From Burkholderia sp. E7m39 (GTDB taxonomy: Bacteria > Pseudomonadota > Gammaproteobacteria > Burkholderiales > Burkholderiaceae), in NCBI GenBank assembly GCA_001319865.1, contig BBSL01000309.1, forward strand, positions 62,001 through 126,000: DNA of 64,000 bases, written 5' to 3'. A program made the position numbers and the translations under genes. Of this stretch, positions 1 to 10,051 are shown in pieces (position 1 is the stretch's first letter; every line of letters begins with the position of its first letter). Below the pieces are notes generated by a model. That model saw only the letters and a list, made by a program, of their open reading frames with translations. It ran no database searches and was not told where the DNA came from.

Positions 1-146
1 GATTCGAAAATCTGCACGAAGGCGGAAACATCTCAAACTGAGGGTAAGCCCGAGCCGTAAGCGAAATAATTTTCTACACCCGCTACGAAAAAATGTGTGC
101 TTTGGTCCTTACCGCCTGGCCTCACAAGAACACCTCTGGAGAAGTG

Positions 147-3100
147 ATGAACGCTCGCGTTCCTGATGACGCCCTCACGTCGCAATCGAATTCCGAAGAC
201 GTACCGCCGCTGGCCGACTACAAACTGAGCGACAACCTCGCGGCGACGCGTGGACGAATCTTCCTCACTGGGACGCAGGCACTGGTGCGCCTGGTTTTGA
301 TGCAACGCGAACTTGACCGAAGCGCAGGACTCAATACGGCGGGGTTCGTAAGCGGCTACCGCGGCTCGCCGCTGGGCATGGTCGACCAGCAGATGTGGAA
401 GGCTAAGAAACTATTGGCTTCGCATGATGTGCGATTCCTTCCCGCCATCAACGAAGAGCTCGCGGGCACCGCCGTTCTTGGCACGCAACGTGTCGAGGCG
501 GACACGGAACGTACGGTCGACGGCGTCTTCGCGATGTGGTACGGAAAAGGGCCGGGCGTTGACCGCGCAGCGGACGCACTCAAGCACGGCAATGCCTACG
601 GTTCGTCGCCGCATGGCGGTGTCCTTGTGGTGGCCGGTGACGACCACGGATGCGTGTCTTCGTCCATGCCGCATCAGAGCGATCAAACGATGGTCGGTTG
701 GAGCATGCCTGTCCTCAATCCGTCCAACATCGCCGAGATGCTGGAGTTCGGACTTTATGGCTGGGCTCTCTCTCGCTTCTCGGGCGCGTGGGTCGGCTTC
801 AAGGCGATTTCAGAGACAGTCGAGTCTGGTTCGACCGTCGATTTGGATGCAATGCCGACGACGTGGACCGCACCTCAGGACTTTGATGCGCCGGCCGACG
901 GCCTTCACAACCGTTGGCCTGACCTCCCCAGCTTGACCATCGAGTCCCGTCTGGCGGCGAAGCTCGACGCTGTGCGCCACTTCTCTCGAACGAACAGCAT
1001 TGACAAATGGATTACCTCGAGCCTAAAGGCCAACGTCGGTATCGTAACGTGCGGGAAGGCGCATCTCGATCTAATGGAAAGTTTGCGCCGGCTTGCCCTG
1101 ACCGTCGAAGACCTCGATGCAGCAGGCGTTCGTATCTATAAGGTCGGGCTGTCTTTCCCAATCGATACTCCGCGCCTCGATGCCTTTGTCGAGGGCCTGA
1201 CCGAGGTACTGGTCATCGAAGAAAAAGGTCCGGTCGTCGAGCAACAAATCAAAGATCATCTCTACAATCGTACGGATGGCGTTCGACCAGTCGTCATCGG
1301 CAAGAGCGCAAAAGACGGCCAGCCGTTGCTTACCGCGCTCGGTGAGCTGCGCCCCTCCCGTGTCCTGCCGGTCTTTGCCGCCTGGCTTGCGCGCCATAAG
1401 CCCGCACTCGACCGTCGCGAGAAAGTCGTCGACCTTGTGGCCCCAGAGATTTTGTCGAATATCGCCGATGGCGTGAAGCGCACACCGTACTTCTGCTCAG
1501 GCTGCCCCCACAATACGTCGACAAAGGTCCCCGAAGGCTCCGTTGCAAAGGCAGGCATTGGCTGCCACTTCATGGCATCGTGGATGGAGCGTGACACCAA
1601 CGGTCTGATTCAGATGGGCGGCGAAGGTGTGGATTGGGCATCACATTCGATGTTCACGAAAACACCCCACGTTTTTCAAAATCTCGGAGATGGTACGTAC
1701 TTTCACTCCGGCATCCTCGCTATCCGCCAGGCGGTGGCAGCAAAGGCCAACATAACATACAAGATTCTCTATAACGACGCGGTGGCAATGACCGGCGGCC
1801 AGCCTGTCGACGGAAGCATCTCTGTGCCGCAGATTGCTCGCCAGGTGGAGGCTGAAGGTGTAAAGCTGCTAATGGTGATGAGCGATGAGCCGGAGAAGTA
1901 TCAAGGACACGAGGACCAAATTCCGCGTGGCACCACCTTCCACCATCGCAGTGAGCTCGACGCTGTTCAGCGCAGATTGCGTGACACGCCGGGAGTCACC
2001 GTGTTGATTTACGACCAGACCTGTGCGGCCGAGAAGCGCCGCCGTCGCAAGAAGAAAGAGTTTCCGGACCCGGACAAGCGTCTGTTTATCAACGAAGCTG
2101 TGTGCGAAGGCTGCGGCGATTGCGGCGTGCAATCAAATTGCTTGTCAGTTGAGCCACTTGAAACCGAGCTGGGCCGCAAACGCAAAATCGACCAGTCCTC
2201 GTGCAACAAGGACTTCTCCTGCGTGACCGGCTTTTGCCCTAGCTTCGTGACGCTCGAGGGCGCAAAGCTAAAGAAAGCAGAAGGAGGTGCTTTCGACCCG
2301 GCGAAACTTGCGCACTCCGTCGACGGGCTGCCCATGCCGAAGCAAATGCTTGACAATGCTCCGTACGACATTCTGGTTACAGGGGTGGGCGGCACTGGTG
2401 TTGTCACGGTCGGCGCCCTTATCAGCATGGCTGCGCACCTTGAGGGTAAGAGCGCTTCCGTGCTCGACTTCATGGGCTTCGCCCAGAAGGGTGGCTCGGT
2501 ACTCTCATTCGTCCGGTTTGCAGCGACGGACGCATTGCTGAACCAAGTTCGCATTGATACCCAGCAGGCGGATTTGCTGCTGGCATGCGACATGGTAGTG
2601 GGCGCAAGCGCAGACGCCCTGCAAACGGTACGTCGCGACCGAACCAAGGTTGTGGTCAATACGCACGCAATTCCCAATGCAAGCTTCGTACAGAATCCCG
2701 AAGCGGACCTGCATGCCGAAGCACTCGTCGAAAAGATGCGTCATGCGGCGGGCACGGATTCGAACGATGCGCTTCGCAGCTGCGACGCCCAAGCATTGGC
2801 GGGTCGCTTCCTCGGCGACACGATTGGCGCCAACATCCTTATGCTTGGCTTCGCCTGGCAGTTGGGGCTTGTTCCTGTATCGCACGCCGCGCTGATGCGC
2901 GCCATCGAATTAAACAATGTCGCGGTACCGATGAACAAGCTTGCGTTCGCCGTTGGCCGCATGGCTGCTGCAGACGAAGGCGCGTTGAACGGGCTAGCCG
3001 CAACGCCGCACGTCGCGCGCGTCGCGATGGCCGATATGAGTCTGACGGAACTCATTCGAGACCGAGAGTCACGTCTGCTGGCTTACGGCGGCGATAAGTA

Positions 3101-3752
3101 TGTGCAACGCTATCGATCTCTCGTGAGTAAGGCTCTGTCGGCCAACAATGAAGATGTTGCACGCGGAATCGCCATAACGTTCTACAAGCTTCTCGCGATC
3201 AAAGACGAGTACGAAGTCGCGCGTCTGCATGCCGACCCAGCATTCCGCGCGGCACTTGCCGCACAGTTTGAAGGAATCGCCGGCGAAAGCTACAAAGTGA
3301 AATTCAACCTGGCTCCGCCCGCATTGTCGGGCGCTGAACACGGCGGAATACCGAAGAAGAAGGTTTTTGGTCAGTGGGTGTGGCCGGCGTTCGGTGCTCT
3401 TGCAAAATTTAGCTGGCTCCGCGGTGGCCCGTTAGACGTATTCGGAAAGACACTTGAACGTCGCATGGAGCGTCAACTCGCAGACGATTACGAGCTCACG
3501 ATGAGCCGTGCACTCGAAAAGCTTAATCCGGCGAATGCCAAGGATGTCCAGGCACTCGCTACGCTTTTCGAACGTGTTCGCGGCTATGGTCACGTCAAAG
3601 TCGCCAACGTTGCGATGGTTAAGCGTAGAGAGCGGGACATTGCTGGCCGACTTGGTATCGAAGTTTCGACAGGAGCAGCAGTCCGTGAATCCATTGCCGG
3701 GATGAAAGGCGCAGCTGTCCTCAAGGGTATCCCGGTAGTGATCGCAAAGTAA
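147..3752 (+). CDS. Indolepyruvate ferredoxin oxidoreductase, fused alpha/beta form
   Basis: A 1201-residue protein of the fused IorA/IorB type, which oxidatively decarboxylates arylpyruvates from aromatic amino acid breakdown to aryl-acetyl-CoA in the cytoplasm, using thiamine diphosphate and Fe-S clusters. Visible parts in order are an N-terminal pyruvate-oxidoreductase-like half, TPP-binding signatures near residues 470-500 (GIGCHFMASW and GEGVDWASHSM), a ferredoxin-like cysteine cluster near 650-700 (CEGCGDCG, later FCPSF), and a C-terminal gamma domain beginning GVGGTGVVTVGA near 746. Length fits the fused proteobacterial form. An ATG at 93 is in frame, but the ATG at 147 follows GGAGAAG at 138-144 and is preferred. 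It stands alone; the genes downstream are decayed. Confidence 0.93.
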   Translation: MNARVPDDALTSQSNSEDVPPLADYKLSDNLAATRGRIFLTGTQALVRLVLMQRELDRSAGLNTAGFVSGYRGSPLGMVDQQMWKAKKLLASHDVRFLPAINEELAGTAVLGTQRVEADTERTVDGVFAMWYGKGPGVDRAADALKHGNAYGSSPHGGVLVVAGDDHGCVSSSMPHQSDQTMVGWSMPVLNPSNIAEMLEFGLYGWALSRFSGAWVGFKAISETVESGSTVDLDAMPTTWTAPQDFDAPADGLHNRWPDLPSLTIESRLAAKLDAVRHFSRTNSIDKWITSSLKANVGIVTCGKAHLDLMESLRRLALTVEDLDAAGVRIYKVGLSFPIDTPRLDAFVEGLTEVLVIEEKGPVVEQQIKDHLYNRTDGVRPVVIGKSAKDGQPLLTALGELRPSRVLPVFAAWLARHKPALDRREKVVDLVAPEILSNIADGVKRTPYFCSGCPHNTSTKVPEGSVAKAGIGCHFMASWMERDTNGLIQMGGEGVDWASHSMFTKTPHVFQNLGDGTYFHSGILAIRQAVAAKANITYKILYNDAVAMTGGQPVDGSISVPQIARQVEAEGVKLLMVMSDEPEKYQGHEDQIPRGTTFHHRSELDAVQRRLRDTPGVTVLIYDQTCAAEKRRRRKKKEFPDPDKRLFINEAVCEGCGDCGVQSNCLSVEPLETELGRKRKIDQSSCNKDFSCVTGFCPSFVTLEGAKLKKAEGGAFDPAKLAHSVDGLPMPKQMLDNAPYDILVTGVGGTGVVTVGALISMAAHLEGKSASVLDFMGFAQKGGSVLSFVRFAATDALLNQVRIDTQQADLLLACDMVVGASADALQTVRRDRTKVVVNTHAIPNASFVQNPEADLHAEALVEKMRHAAGTDSNDALRSCDAQALAGRFLGDTIGANILMLGFAWQLGLVPVSHAALMRAIELNNVAVPMNKLAFAVGRMAAADEGALNGLAATPHVARVAMADMSLTELIRDRESRLLAYGGDKYVQRYRSLVSKALSANNEDVARGIAITFYKLLAIKDEYEVARLHADPAFRAALAAQFEGIAGESYKVKFNLAPPALSGAEHGGIPKKKVFGQWVWPAFGALAKFSWLRGGPLDVFGKTLERRMERQLADDYELTMSRALEKLNPANAKDVQALATLFERVRGYGHVKVANVAMVKRRERDIAGRLGIEVSTGAAVRESIAGMKGAAVLKGIPVVIAK

Positions 3753-3864
3753 AGTCGTGCTTGGGCGGCGCATTGCTGCCCTTGGCCCTCTTTTCAGATA
3801 CTCAACCTAGTGGCGAGCGTCATTTACCGACGGTCGCCGTGATGTGACTTCAAGAGATTGACGA

Positions 3865-4298
3865 ATGGCTGTTGAGCTTGTTGGCGATTACAAGACCATC
3901 GAGTGCCATGTTGATGAACGTGGCGTTGCGACTATCAACTTGAACGGGCGAGAGGTCTACAATGCGTTCGACGAGTTGATGATTGTCGAGTTGACGCGAT
4001 GCGTAAGCCTTCTCTTCGCGGAGCAATGTCCGAGTTCTGGTACTGACTTTAACCGGCAAGACGTTCTGCGCTGGCGCTGACATCAACGGGATGCTCCGTG
4101 CCAGCGAAAACGGGCCGACGAACATCGCGCGGACGCCCGTCGCTTCGCTTCGATGATGAGCACCTTCCATAAATCCTCGAAGCCTATCGTTGGGCGAGTT
4201 CAAGGTGGTGCCTTTGTAGGTGGAGTCGGGCTAATTTGCGTGTGCGACGTAGTAGTCGCGAGCGAAGAAGCCAGCTTTGCCGTGACTGAAGCCAAGTG
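3865..4298 (+). pseudogene. Enoyl-CoA hydratase/isomerase remnant (frameshifted, 3' truncated)
   Basis: The first frame reads as the N-terminus of a crotonase-family protein (VATINLNGREVYNAFDELM). After about residue 55 the homology moves to other frames, with a broken TGKTFCAGADINGM-like segment near 4045-4095 and SSKPIVGRVQGGAFVGGVGL near 4170-4230. It then stops inside the fold after the AVTEAK stretch near 4295. Family knowledge says crotonases are about 260 residues, so roughly the C-terminal half is gone. The sequence joins directly to an unrelated reductase fragment, which marks a deletion junction. Confidence 0.8.
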
Positions 4299-4720
4299 AC
4301 ATCGTCTTCCTGTCGGTGAGCTGGCCGAAGGTTCAAGGCGCGCTTGCCGGCCTGCCTGACGGGAATGGCCGCATCCTGATCGACACCAACAATCCGATGC
4401 AGCGTCCCCCGCTGCCTCCGATCGACGTGGGCGGCCGCGCGTCTACTTCGATTGTCGAGGAATGGACGCCAGGCGCCCGCGTGGTGAAGGCCTTCAATCA
4501 CCACTACTTCGTCAACCTGGAAAAGTCCCCGGACACTGAAGGCGGTCGGCGGGTTCTCTTCTACGCCGGCAACGACGAGCCCGCAAAGCGAGAGGTCGCC
4601 CACTTAATCGACCAGCTCGGCTTCTTTGGAATAAATCTCGGCGGAGTCGAACATGGCAGCCGCCTTTTTCAGTCGCCGGGCGGCCCCTTGATCGCTCACG
4701 ACCTCGTGAAATTTGGATGA
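4299..4720 (+). pseudogene. NADPH-dependent F420 reductase-like protein, 5'-truncated
   Basis: Starting directly after the enoyl-CoA hydratase fragment, the sequence encodes about 140 residues resembling the C-terminal two thirds of the F420-dependent NADP reductase-like family: DIVFLSVSWPKV, the IDTNNP motif, VVKAFNHHYF, and an ending in GGPLIAHDLVKFG. The N-terminal Rossmann motif (GxGxxG) that would precede DIVFLS is missing. An internal ATG at 4316 opens the visible frame, but no Shine-Dalgarno sequence or full domain is present, so I read it as a remnant. Confidence 0.75.
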
Positions 4721-4730
4721 GAGGCACGGC

Positions 4731-5634
4731 ATGTCAGAGCTGATCGACATTCATTCACCCTTCATGCGCCTGGCATAAAGTGAATGACGCGATTCATGCG
4801 CGCGGCGGTCATGTTTTCTACCAGCTCGTGCACGCCGGCCGGATGTCCTACCCTGACAATACGCCGCATCACCGGTAAGGCGTGGCCCCGCCCAGCAATC
4901 GCGCCGGGCGAGCAGATCTATACGCTCGGCGGCATGAAAGACATTCCCGTTCCGCGCGCGCTGTCCATCGGGGAAATTCAGGCCACTGTCGGTGACCACG
5001 CTTACGCGGCGAGGCGCGCGATTGAGTCCGGCGCGGACGGTGTTGGAATTCATGGCATTGCCTACTTGATTCACCAGTTTCTCGCCGTCAGTGCCAACCA
5101 ACGCACCGATCTTTATGGAGGGACGCTTGAAAATCTCGCCCGCTTCGGATTGAAGTTGCGGAAGCTGTCGTCGCTGCGATTGGCGCCGATCGAACGGACA
5201 TCCGGCTGTCACCTGGGTTCACAGGCATGGGACTCAGCCATAGGTCCGAAGGGCCGGACCTTTTTAGCTATCTCGTCCGCGAACTGAACAAGTTCAACCT
5301 CGCCTATATCCACATTGTTCACTATGGCGAGGACGCCATCCTGCACGACTTCCGCAGGATCTGGGACCAGGCCATCATGCTCAACCGTTCGGGCCGAGCC
5401 CGCGAACGCATCGGAGAAGACATCGCATCAGGTCTCGCGGACCTTGAATCCTATGGTGCACGTGCAAACCCCGATTTTGTTCAGCGCGTCACATCCGGTG
5501 CTCCGTTCAACTCAGCAGACGCAGGCGTCTATTTCGGTACGAGTGCCCGCGGACCCGAAGTCGGCTACACCGACTTTCCCACGCTTATCCCTCTTCACGG
5601 TAATGCGAATACCCAACGATCCAATGACGCATGA
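4731..5634 (+). pseudogene. Old Yellow Enzyme family (alkene reductase/NADH:flavin oxidoreductase) remnant
   Basis: An ATG at 4731 gives a short start (MSELIDIHSPFMRLA, then stop). After a jump the OYE sequence resumes in another frame: VNDAIHARGGHVFYQLVHAGR near 4790-4845, GEQIYTLGGMKDIPVP, then RTDLYGGTLENLARF near 5102-5145. It shifts frame again into LSRELNKFNLAYIHI-like sequence and an ending near LIPLHG. At least three frames are needed and the substrate-binding N-terminal segment is deleted. It is a clear flavoenzyme pseudogene, next in the chain of broken oxidoreductase genes. Confidence 0.8.
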
Positions 5635-5815
5635 CGGATCCTGGATGAATGGCACGCGCGCGGCGGGAGGTGGGGAAGCGGCATCTTTCGAGAGAATGTC
5701 TGAAGTTCATGGGAACCGGTCAATGACCTCTCGTCGGTGTAAGTGACTGGTTGGGGTCGCTTTCTGCCGGCGCGCTGGACTGCACGACTGACGCCCGGAG
5801 CGCGCCACGGTCCAT

Positions 5816-6517
5816 TTACAAAAGCTGCTTCTGATCCGCCTCCGGTTCTACCGCCTTCGGCTTGCGCGGCGGTAGAGGAAACGGCTCGGCGTGCATGGCT
5901 TCGACCGGGTAGAGTTGAAGAAACGAGCGGGCCTCCTCGACCGATTGGCACGATAGCCAATCGCCGTACCCCGTCGGCGGCACAATCACTACGGAGCGCT
6001 TCTCGTCGCCTGGCTTGTGAAAGCGCTTCATAAGTGGATGCTCGTCCGAATTGACGGTCAGCATCGTGAAGGCGAGCGACTGTGAGCCGTCGATCTCCTT
6101 CCACTGGCGCCATAGGCCCGCGATCGCGAGCGGAGTCCCGTCCGCCATGCCGATCTTCCAGCGCACCGCTTTGCCCGTCTCGTAGTTCGGCTCGAAAAAC
6201 GTCAGGCATGGGATCAGGCAAAGCTGCAGGTTCTTCCACGCGCCGCTAAAACTGCGCTTCTGCTCGACACTTTCGGAACGTGCGTTCATCGTGTCGAACA
6301 CTTTCACGCCCGGCGGGATGTGCCGGCGAGGAACGATGCCGAACGACGCGGGCACGGTCTCGAAACCGTCAAGGCTGCGACGAAAGACGGGCGCGAAATA
6401 GTCCTTGTAGATTTCCGGCTTGTAGTCGAAGTCCGGACGAGGGAACAGGCTGAACGTATCCCAACGCGCGTCGTTTGGGTTGGCTTCGTAGCTCGATGGA
6501 AAGAACGCCGCTGCGCT
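5816..6517 (-). pseudogene. SOS response-associated peptidase (SRAP/HMCES/YedK family), 5'-truncated
   Basis: The frame contains SRAP landmarks: RPDFDYKPEIYKDYFAP, PASFGIVPRR, the NARSES motif, CLIPCLTFFEP, AIAGLWRQW and MLTVNSDEHPLMKRFHKP. SRAP proteins cap abasic sites in single-stranded DNA through the cysteine at position 2. Here the open frame runs up to a stop at 6518-6520 without the MC-start, so the first few residues including that cysteine are missing. The IS110-type element begins immediately beside this point. A GTG at 6355 could give a 179-residue protein, but it would lack the catalytic residue. Confidence 0.8.
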
Positions 6518-7660
6518 CTAGGAGCATCATAAGGCCGTAGCCTATCCGAACGGAGAGCCATCATGAATCCGACACCTGTGGGAATCGACATCGCCAAAAA
6601 CGTCTTTCAGATGCACTACATTGACATGCATACCGGCGAGGTCGTTAACAAGTCCATCAAGCGCGCAGCGTTTCTCGCGCACTTTGCCAACAAGGAGCCG
6701 TGCTTTATCGGGATGGAGGCATGCGGTGGGTCCCAACACTGGGCCCGTGCGCTCACGTGCATGGGCCACCAAGTCCGCCTGATGGCGCCCAAGTTCGTGA
6801 AGGCTTTCAATATTGGAAACAAGAATGATGCGGCGGACGCCCGCGCGATATGGCTCGCACTTCAGCAGCCCGGGAAGTCCGTCGCGGTCAAGACGGAGGC
6901 ACAGCAAGCGGTCCTCGCTTTGCATCGTCTGCGTCAGCAACTCGTCAAATTCCGCACAATGCGGACCAATTGCATCCGGGGCCTGCTGGGTGAATACGGG
7001 GAAGTGATGCCGCAGCGACGCGCTGCGTTCGATGCAGGCGTGCCGGTGGCCCTCGAGCGTCTCTCTGAGCGCGTACCGGCGGTGCTCATCGACACCTTCC
7101 GCGAGCAATGGGCAGAGGTGTCCAAACTCGACGAACAGATCGCGAGAATCGAAGGACGCATGCAACAATGGCTGAACCACGACGAGAGTGCGCAAGCTGT
7201 TGCCGCGATTCCCGGTGTCGGGCTTCTCACGGCTACCGCTGCCGTTGCAACAATAGGTGACGCTAAGGCTTTCAAGTCGGGACGCGAATTCGCGGCGTGG
7301 GTAGGCCTCGTGCCAAGGCACGTCGGCTCTGGCGGGAGGACCACCCTGCTGGGCATTAGCAAACGCGGCGACGTGTACCTCAGGACCTTGCTCGTCCATT
7401 GTGCGTGGTCACTGTATGTCCACGCCAAGACACGCAGCGCCTGGACAGAACAACTCGTCAGGAGGAGACCGCTCAATGTCGCCATTGTTGCAATGGCGAA
7501 CAAACTAGCGAGGACGATCTGGGCGGTGCTTGCCCACGGAAAGCCCTATCGGCCAGACTTCGTCAGCATCAAACCAGCTTAAGAAGCTACGGGACACTCG
7601 CAACGACAGAGGGAGACGGCACTGATCGCCAAAGTAGAGACCCGAGATGACATCACAGGT
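6510..7660 (+). mobile_element. IS110-family insertion element, copy 1 (ends approximate)
   Basis: A DEDD transposase gene with about 50 bases of leader and up to about 190 bases of non-coding sequence behind it. IS110 elements lack ordinary terminal inverted repeats, so the limits cannot be fixed by eye. The left limit lies between the broken SRAP frame and 6563. The long 3' non-coding end, rather than a 5' one, resembles the IS1111 subgroup, in which this region encodes the guide (bridge) RNA; that assignment is inference. Confidence 0.55.
6563..7582 (+). CDS. IS110-family transposase
   Basis: A 339-residue DEDD transposase/recombinase. The N-terminal RuvC-like domain shows VGIDIAKNVFQ with the first Asp, IGMEACGGSQHW with the Glu, and NKNDAADARAI with the paired Asp residues. 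The C-terminal Transposase_20 domain shows AIPGVGLLTATA and FAAWVGLVPRHVGSGG, including the serine region used by IS110 enzymes. GGAGAG lies upstream of the ATG. The length is complete for the family, so the protein may be active. Its insertion beside the SRAP gene explains the loss of that gene's start. Confidence 0.93.
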   Translation: MNPTPVGIDIAKNVFQMHYIDMHTGEVVNKSIKRAAFLAHFANKEPCFIGMEACGGSQHWARALTCMGHQVRLMAPKFVKAFNIGNKNDAADARAIWLALQQPGKSVAVKTEAQQAVLALHRLRQQLVKFRTMRTNCIRGLLGEYGEVMPQRRAAFDAGVPVALERLSERVPAVLIDTFREQWAEVSKLDEQIARIEGRMQQWLNHDESAQAVAAIPGVGLLTATAAVATIGDAKAFKSGREFAAWVGLVPRHVGSGGRTTLLGISKRGDVYLRTLLVHCAWSLYVHAKTRSAWTEQLVRRRPLNVAIVAMANKLARTIWAVLAHGKPYRPDFVSIKPA

Positions 7661-7779
7661 TGGACCGTGACTCGCTAAACCTGCATGTGCACAAGCGCTT
7701 AAAACGCGATAGCTCGACGAGGGGCGAGTCAGCGGTTTTCATCGAGGCCCGCGGCTGTCTCATGTCGCAACAAGGCTGA

Positions 7780-8870
7780 TGGCATGGACTCCCGCCCCCT
7801 TCGGGGTGCACACTTTCGGAGCCACCTTCCGGAGATTCGAGATGCCTACACTGACCATCGGTCTTGATATTGCGAAAAACGTGTTCCAGGTACACGGTGT
7901 CGATCGTAGCGGCACGCCGGTCATACAGCGGAAACTGCGCCGGGCTGAGGTACTAAAGTTCTTCTCGAAGCTGGAGCCGAGTCTGATAGGTATCGAGGCG
8001 TGTCACGGTTCCCATTACTGGGCCCGTGAATTGACCTTCCTTGGACACAAGGTACGCCTGCTGCCAACGCAGTACGTGACACCCTTCCGGGTCGGCGGAA
8101 AGAACGATGCTAATGATGCGGCAGCTATTTGCGCAGCTGTTTCCCGGCCCGGCATTCACCCGGTGCCCGTCAAGAGCGCCGAGCAGCAGTCGTTACAGTC
8201 TGTTCACCGCATGCGAGAGCGACTCATTCACGAACGAACGGCGAAGTCCAACCAGATCCGCAGCATGTTTGCCGAAGAGGGATTCATCTTCCCGGTAGGC
8301 ATTCCCAAGTTGAGACAGGGTATCGTTGCGCTCGTCAACGATTGCGATGCCCGGATCACGCTCCTGCTGCGGCGGCTGGGATCGATGTACCTTGAACAGC
8401 TGGCGGCCCTGCAACAATGGCTCGATGAACTCGCTACCGAGATCGCCGAAATATTCAAACGCAATGAAGGTTGCATGCGACTTGCTACGGTTCCTGGCAT
8501 TGGCCCGCTTGTAGCGACTGCCTTGTTCAGCAGTGTCGGAGATCCGTCGCAGTTCAAGAACGGGCGGCAGTTCGCGGCATGGTTGGGCTTGACGCCGACG
8601 CAACGATCAAGCGGCGGCAAGTCGAAGCTGGGTGGCATTACTAAACGTGGTGACACTTATCTCCGGACTCTGCTTGTACAAGGTGCGCGCGCAGTGATGC
8701 GTTTCGTGAATCGCCGCGACGACCGGCATAGTCGATGGATCAAAGCTGTGATGCAACGCCGTCACATGAGTGTCGCTGCGATCGCATTGGCGAACAAGAC
8801 GGCGCGAATCGCCTGGGCAATATTGACGAGCAATGACAGCTTCAAGGTGGCGTAGCAGTCTTTAACATTT
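7780..8870 (+). mobile_element. IS110-family insertion element, copy 2 (ends approximate)
   Basis: A second, different IS110-type element lies directly behind the first, with a hairpin-like CCCGCCCCCTTCGGGG at about 7792-7807 ahead of its gene. No terminal repeats are visible and the right end is not resolved. The two transposases are related but clearly distinct, so this is not a duplication of copy 1. Confidence 0.5.
7842..8855 (+). CDS. IS110-family transposase, second type
   Basis: A 337-residue IS110 transposase. It shows IGLDIAKNVFQVHG, IGIEACHGSHYW and GKNDANDAAAI in the RuvC-like domain, and TVPGIGPLVATALF with FAAWLGLTPTQRSSGGKSK in the C-terminal domain. The in-frame start at 7779 lacks a ribosome binding site, while the ATG at 7842 follows GGAG at 7831-7834. 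All family landmarks are intact, so the gene may be functional. Confidence 0.92.
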   Translation: MPTLTIGLDIAKNVFQVHGVDRSGTPVIQRKLRRAEVLKFFSKLEPSLIGIEACHGSHYWARELTFLGHKVRLLPTQYVTPFRVGGKNDANDAAAICAAVSRPGIHPVPVKSAEQQSLQSVHRMRERLIHERTAKSNQIRSMFAEEGFIFPVGIPKLRQGIVALVNDCDARITLLLRRLGSMYLEQLAALQQWLDELATEIAEIFKRNEGCMRLATVPGIGPLVATALFSSVGDPSQFKNGRQFAAWLGLTPTQRSSGGKSKLGGITKRGDTYLRTLLVQGARAVMRFVNRRDDRHSRWIKAVMQRRHMSVAAIALANKTARIAWAILTSNDSFKVA

Positions 8871-9269
8871 AAGGTACTTTCAGCCTCTTCGCGATTGCGC
8901 AAGAAGCGGCAAGCATGTCGAACCGGTCGGATCGGCGCTTGCAGACCCTGATATATCCGGCGGCTGCGGTACGAAGCCAGAAGGCCGATGAGGGGCAAGC
9001 GCGCAAACTTCCATGATGGCTCGTGCTGATAGCAAGCACATCAAAAGCCGAATGTACGGACGCAGTCGAGACCTTCAAAATGCAAACCGATCTTGCTCAT
9101 AGGCGGGAGTCCATGTACGAATATACGTGTGCGATCCGCCTCGACGTCATTTTCGGAGCACCCCTACGTACCTGCCGGAAATTTTCCAACGATTGCCTCA
9201 TCAATCGTGACGTACCATTGCGCGCTGCGGACAAATCCATCCTTGCACAGCCGAGCCTGAGAGATTGTC
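8856..9269. other. No convincing gene; probable IS flank
   Basis: About 400 bases between the second transposase and the DUF1232 remnant. A minus-strand frame at 8869-9078 ends RSDRFDMLAASCAIAKRL, which weakly recalls the C-terminal end of IS5-type transposases. It is too short to assign. The first part may be the 3' non-coding end of the IS110-type element. Confidence 0.4.
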
Positions 9270-9660
9270 CCGTTTCCAAGAGCGGCATTGGCTGGCAGGC
9301 GCGCCGTCAAGCGAGATGCGCACGCGGTTTACCCTTGCGGCACGCGACCCTCGTGTGTTCCCTGGTACGCGAAGGCGCTCCCACTCTGCGTAGCGGGGGT
9401 ACGCGCTTTCACCGATCGATCCCCGACTTCATTCCGATACTCGGAGATGTAAACGACGTCATCCTCCTGCCGATAGGCATCTGCGCCGTTGTGAAGTTGA
9501 TCCCGCCGGACATCATGGCTGAACATCGCCACTACCGCGTTGCTTGCCGACTGCCGCCCCATGAGTCGACTAGCCGCCGTTCTCATCGCTTTGCTCTGGA
9601 TCGCCTCGATCGGCCTGACGGCGTGGCTCCGCTACCGTTACTTCCGCGCTCCCTTTGAAG
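9270..9660 (+). pseudogene. DUF1232 (YkvA-type) membrane protein remnant
   Basis: Segments of a DUF1232 protein appear in order but in different frames: a LAARDPRV-like piece near 9330-9350, WYAKALPLCVAG near 9362-9397, YALSPID then IPDFIPILGDVNDVILLP near 9400-9475, VVKLIPPDIMAEHR, and a transmembrane tail SRLAAVLIALLWIASIGLTA near 9562-9620. A short deletion at SPIDLIPD and single-base shifts break the frame. DUF1232 proteins are small membrane proteins of unknown function. Confidence 0.65.
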
Positions 9661-10051
9661 GGCTGGCGCGGGCAGCCATCCCCAAATTCGCCGCGCCCCG
9701 GATGCATCGTTGCCAGCATAAACACCTTGCTAATCCGCGGCGTTCATATAGGTGCACATGGCGACCCTCCTTGAGCCGCCATGATAGTCCAGCGAGCGGA
9801 TTTGAGACCGACGGCTCTTTGACTCAAGGATTGCGGTGATGCGTCCGTTGGCGCTCGGAGCGAAGTCTATCTCCCGATCAAAAGCCGTACAAAAACACCC
9901 CTCTTTCTGCGGCCAAAAGGTCGAGAACCCGATATACAGTCTGTTCCATGCCGCCCAGCTGACAGATGCCCCATCCCGCTATAGACGGTTTTTGACGAAT
10001 CGCAGATTCGTCGGGGGTGCGGACAACGCAAATTCAGTATATAAGGCGCAC

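Noticed and set aside
5595-6239. A 214-codon minus-strand open frame over the SRAP remnant
   Set aside because: The SRAP homology lies in another frame of the same strand; this frame shows only Arg/Pro-rich shadow sequence.
8869-9078. IS5-type transposase C-terminal remnant
   Set aside because: Only about 20 residues look similar, with no further transposase motif or IS end.
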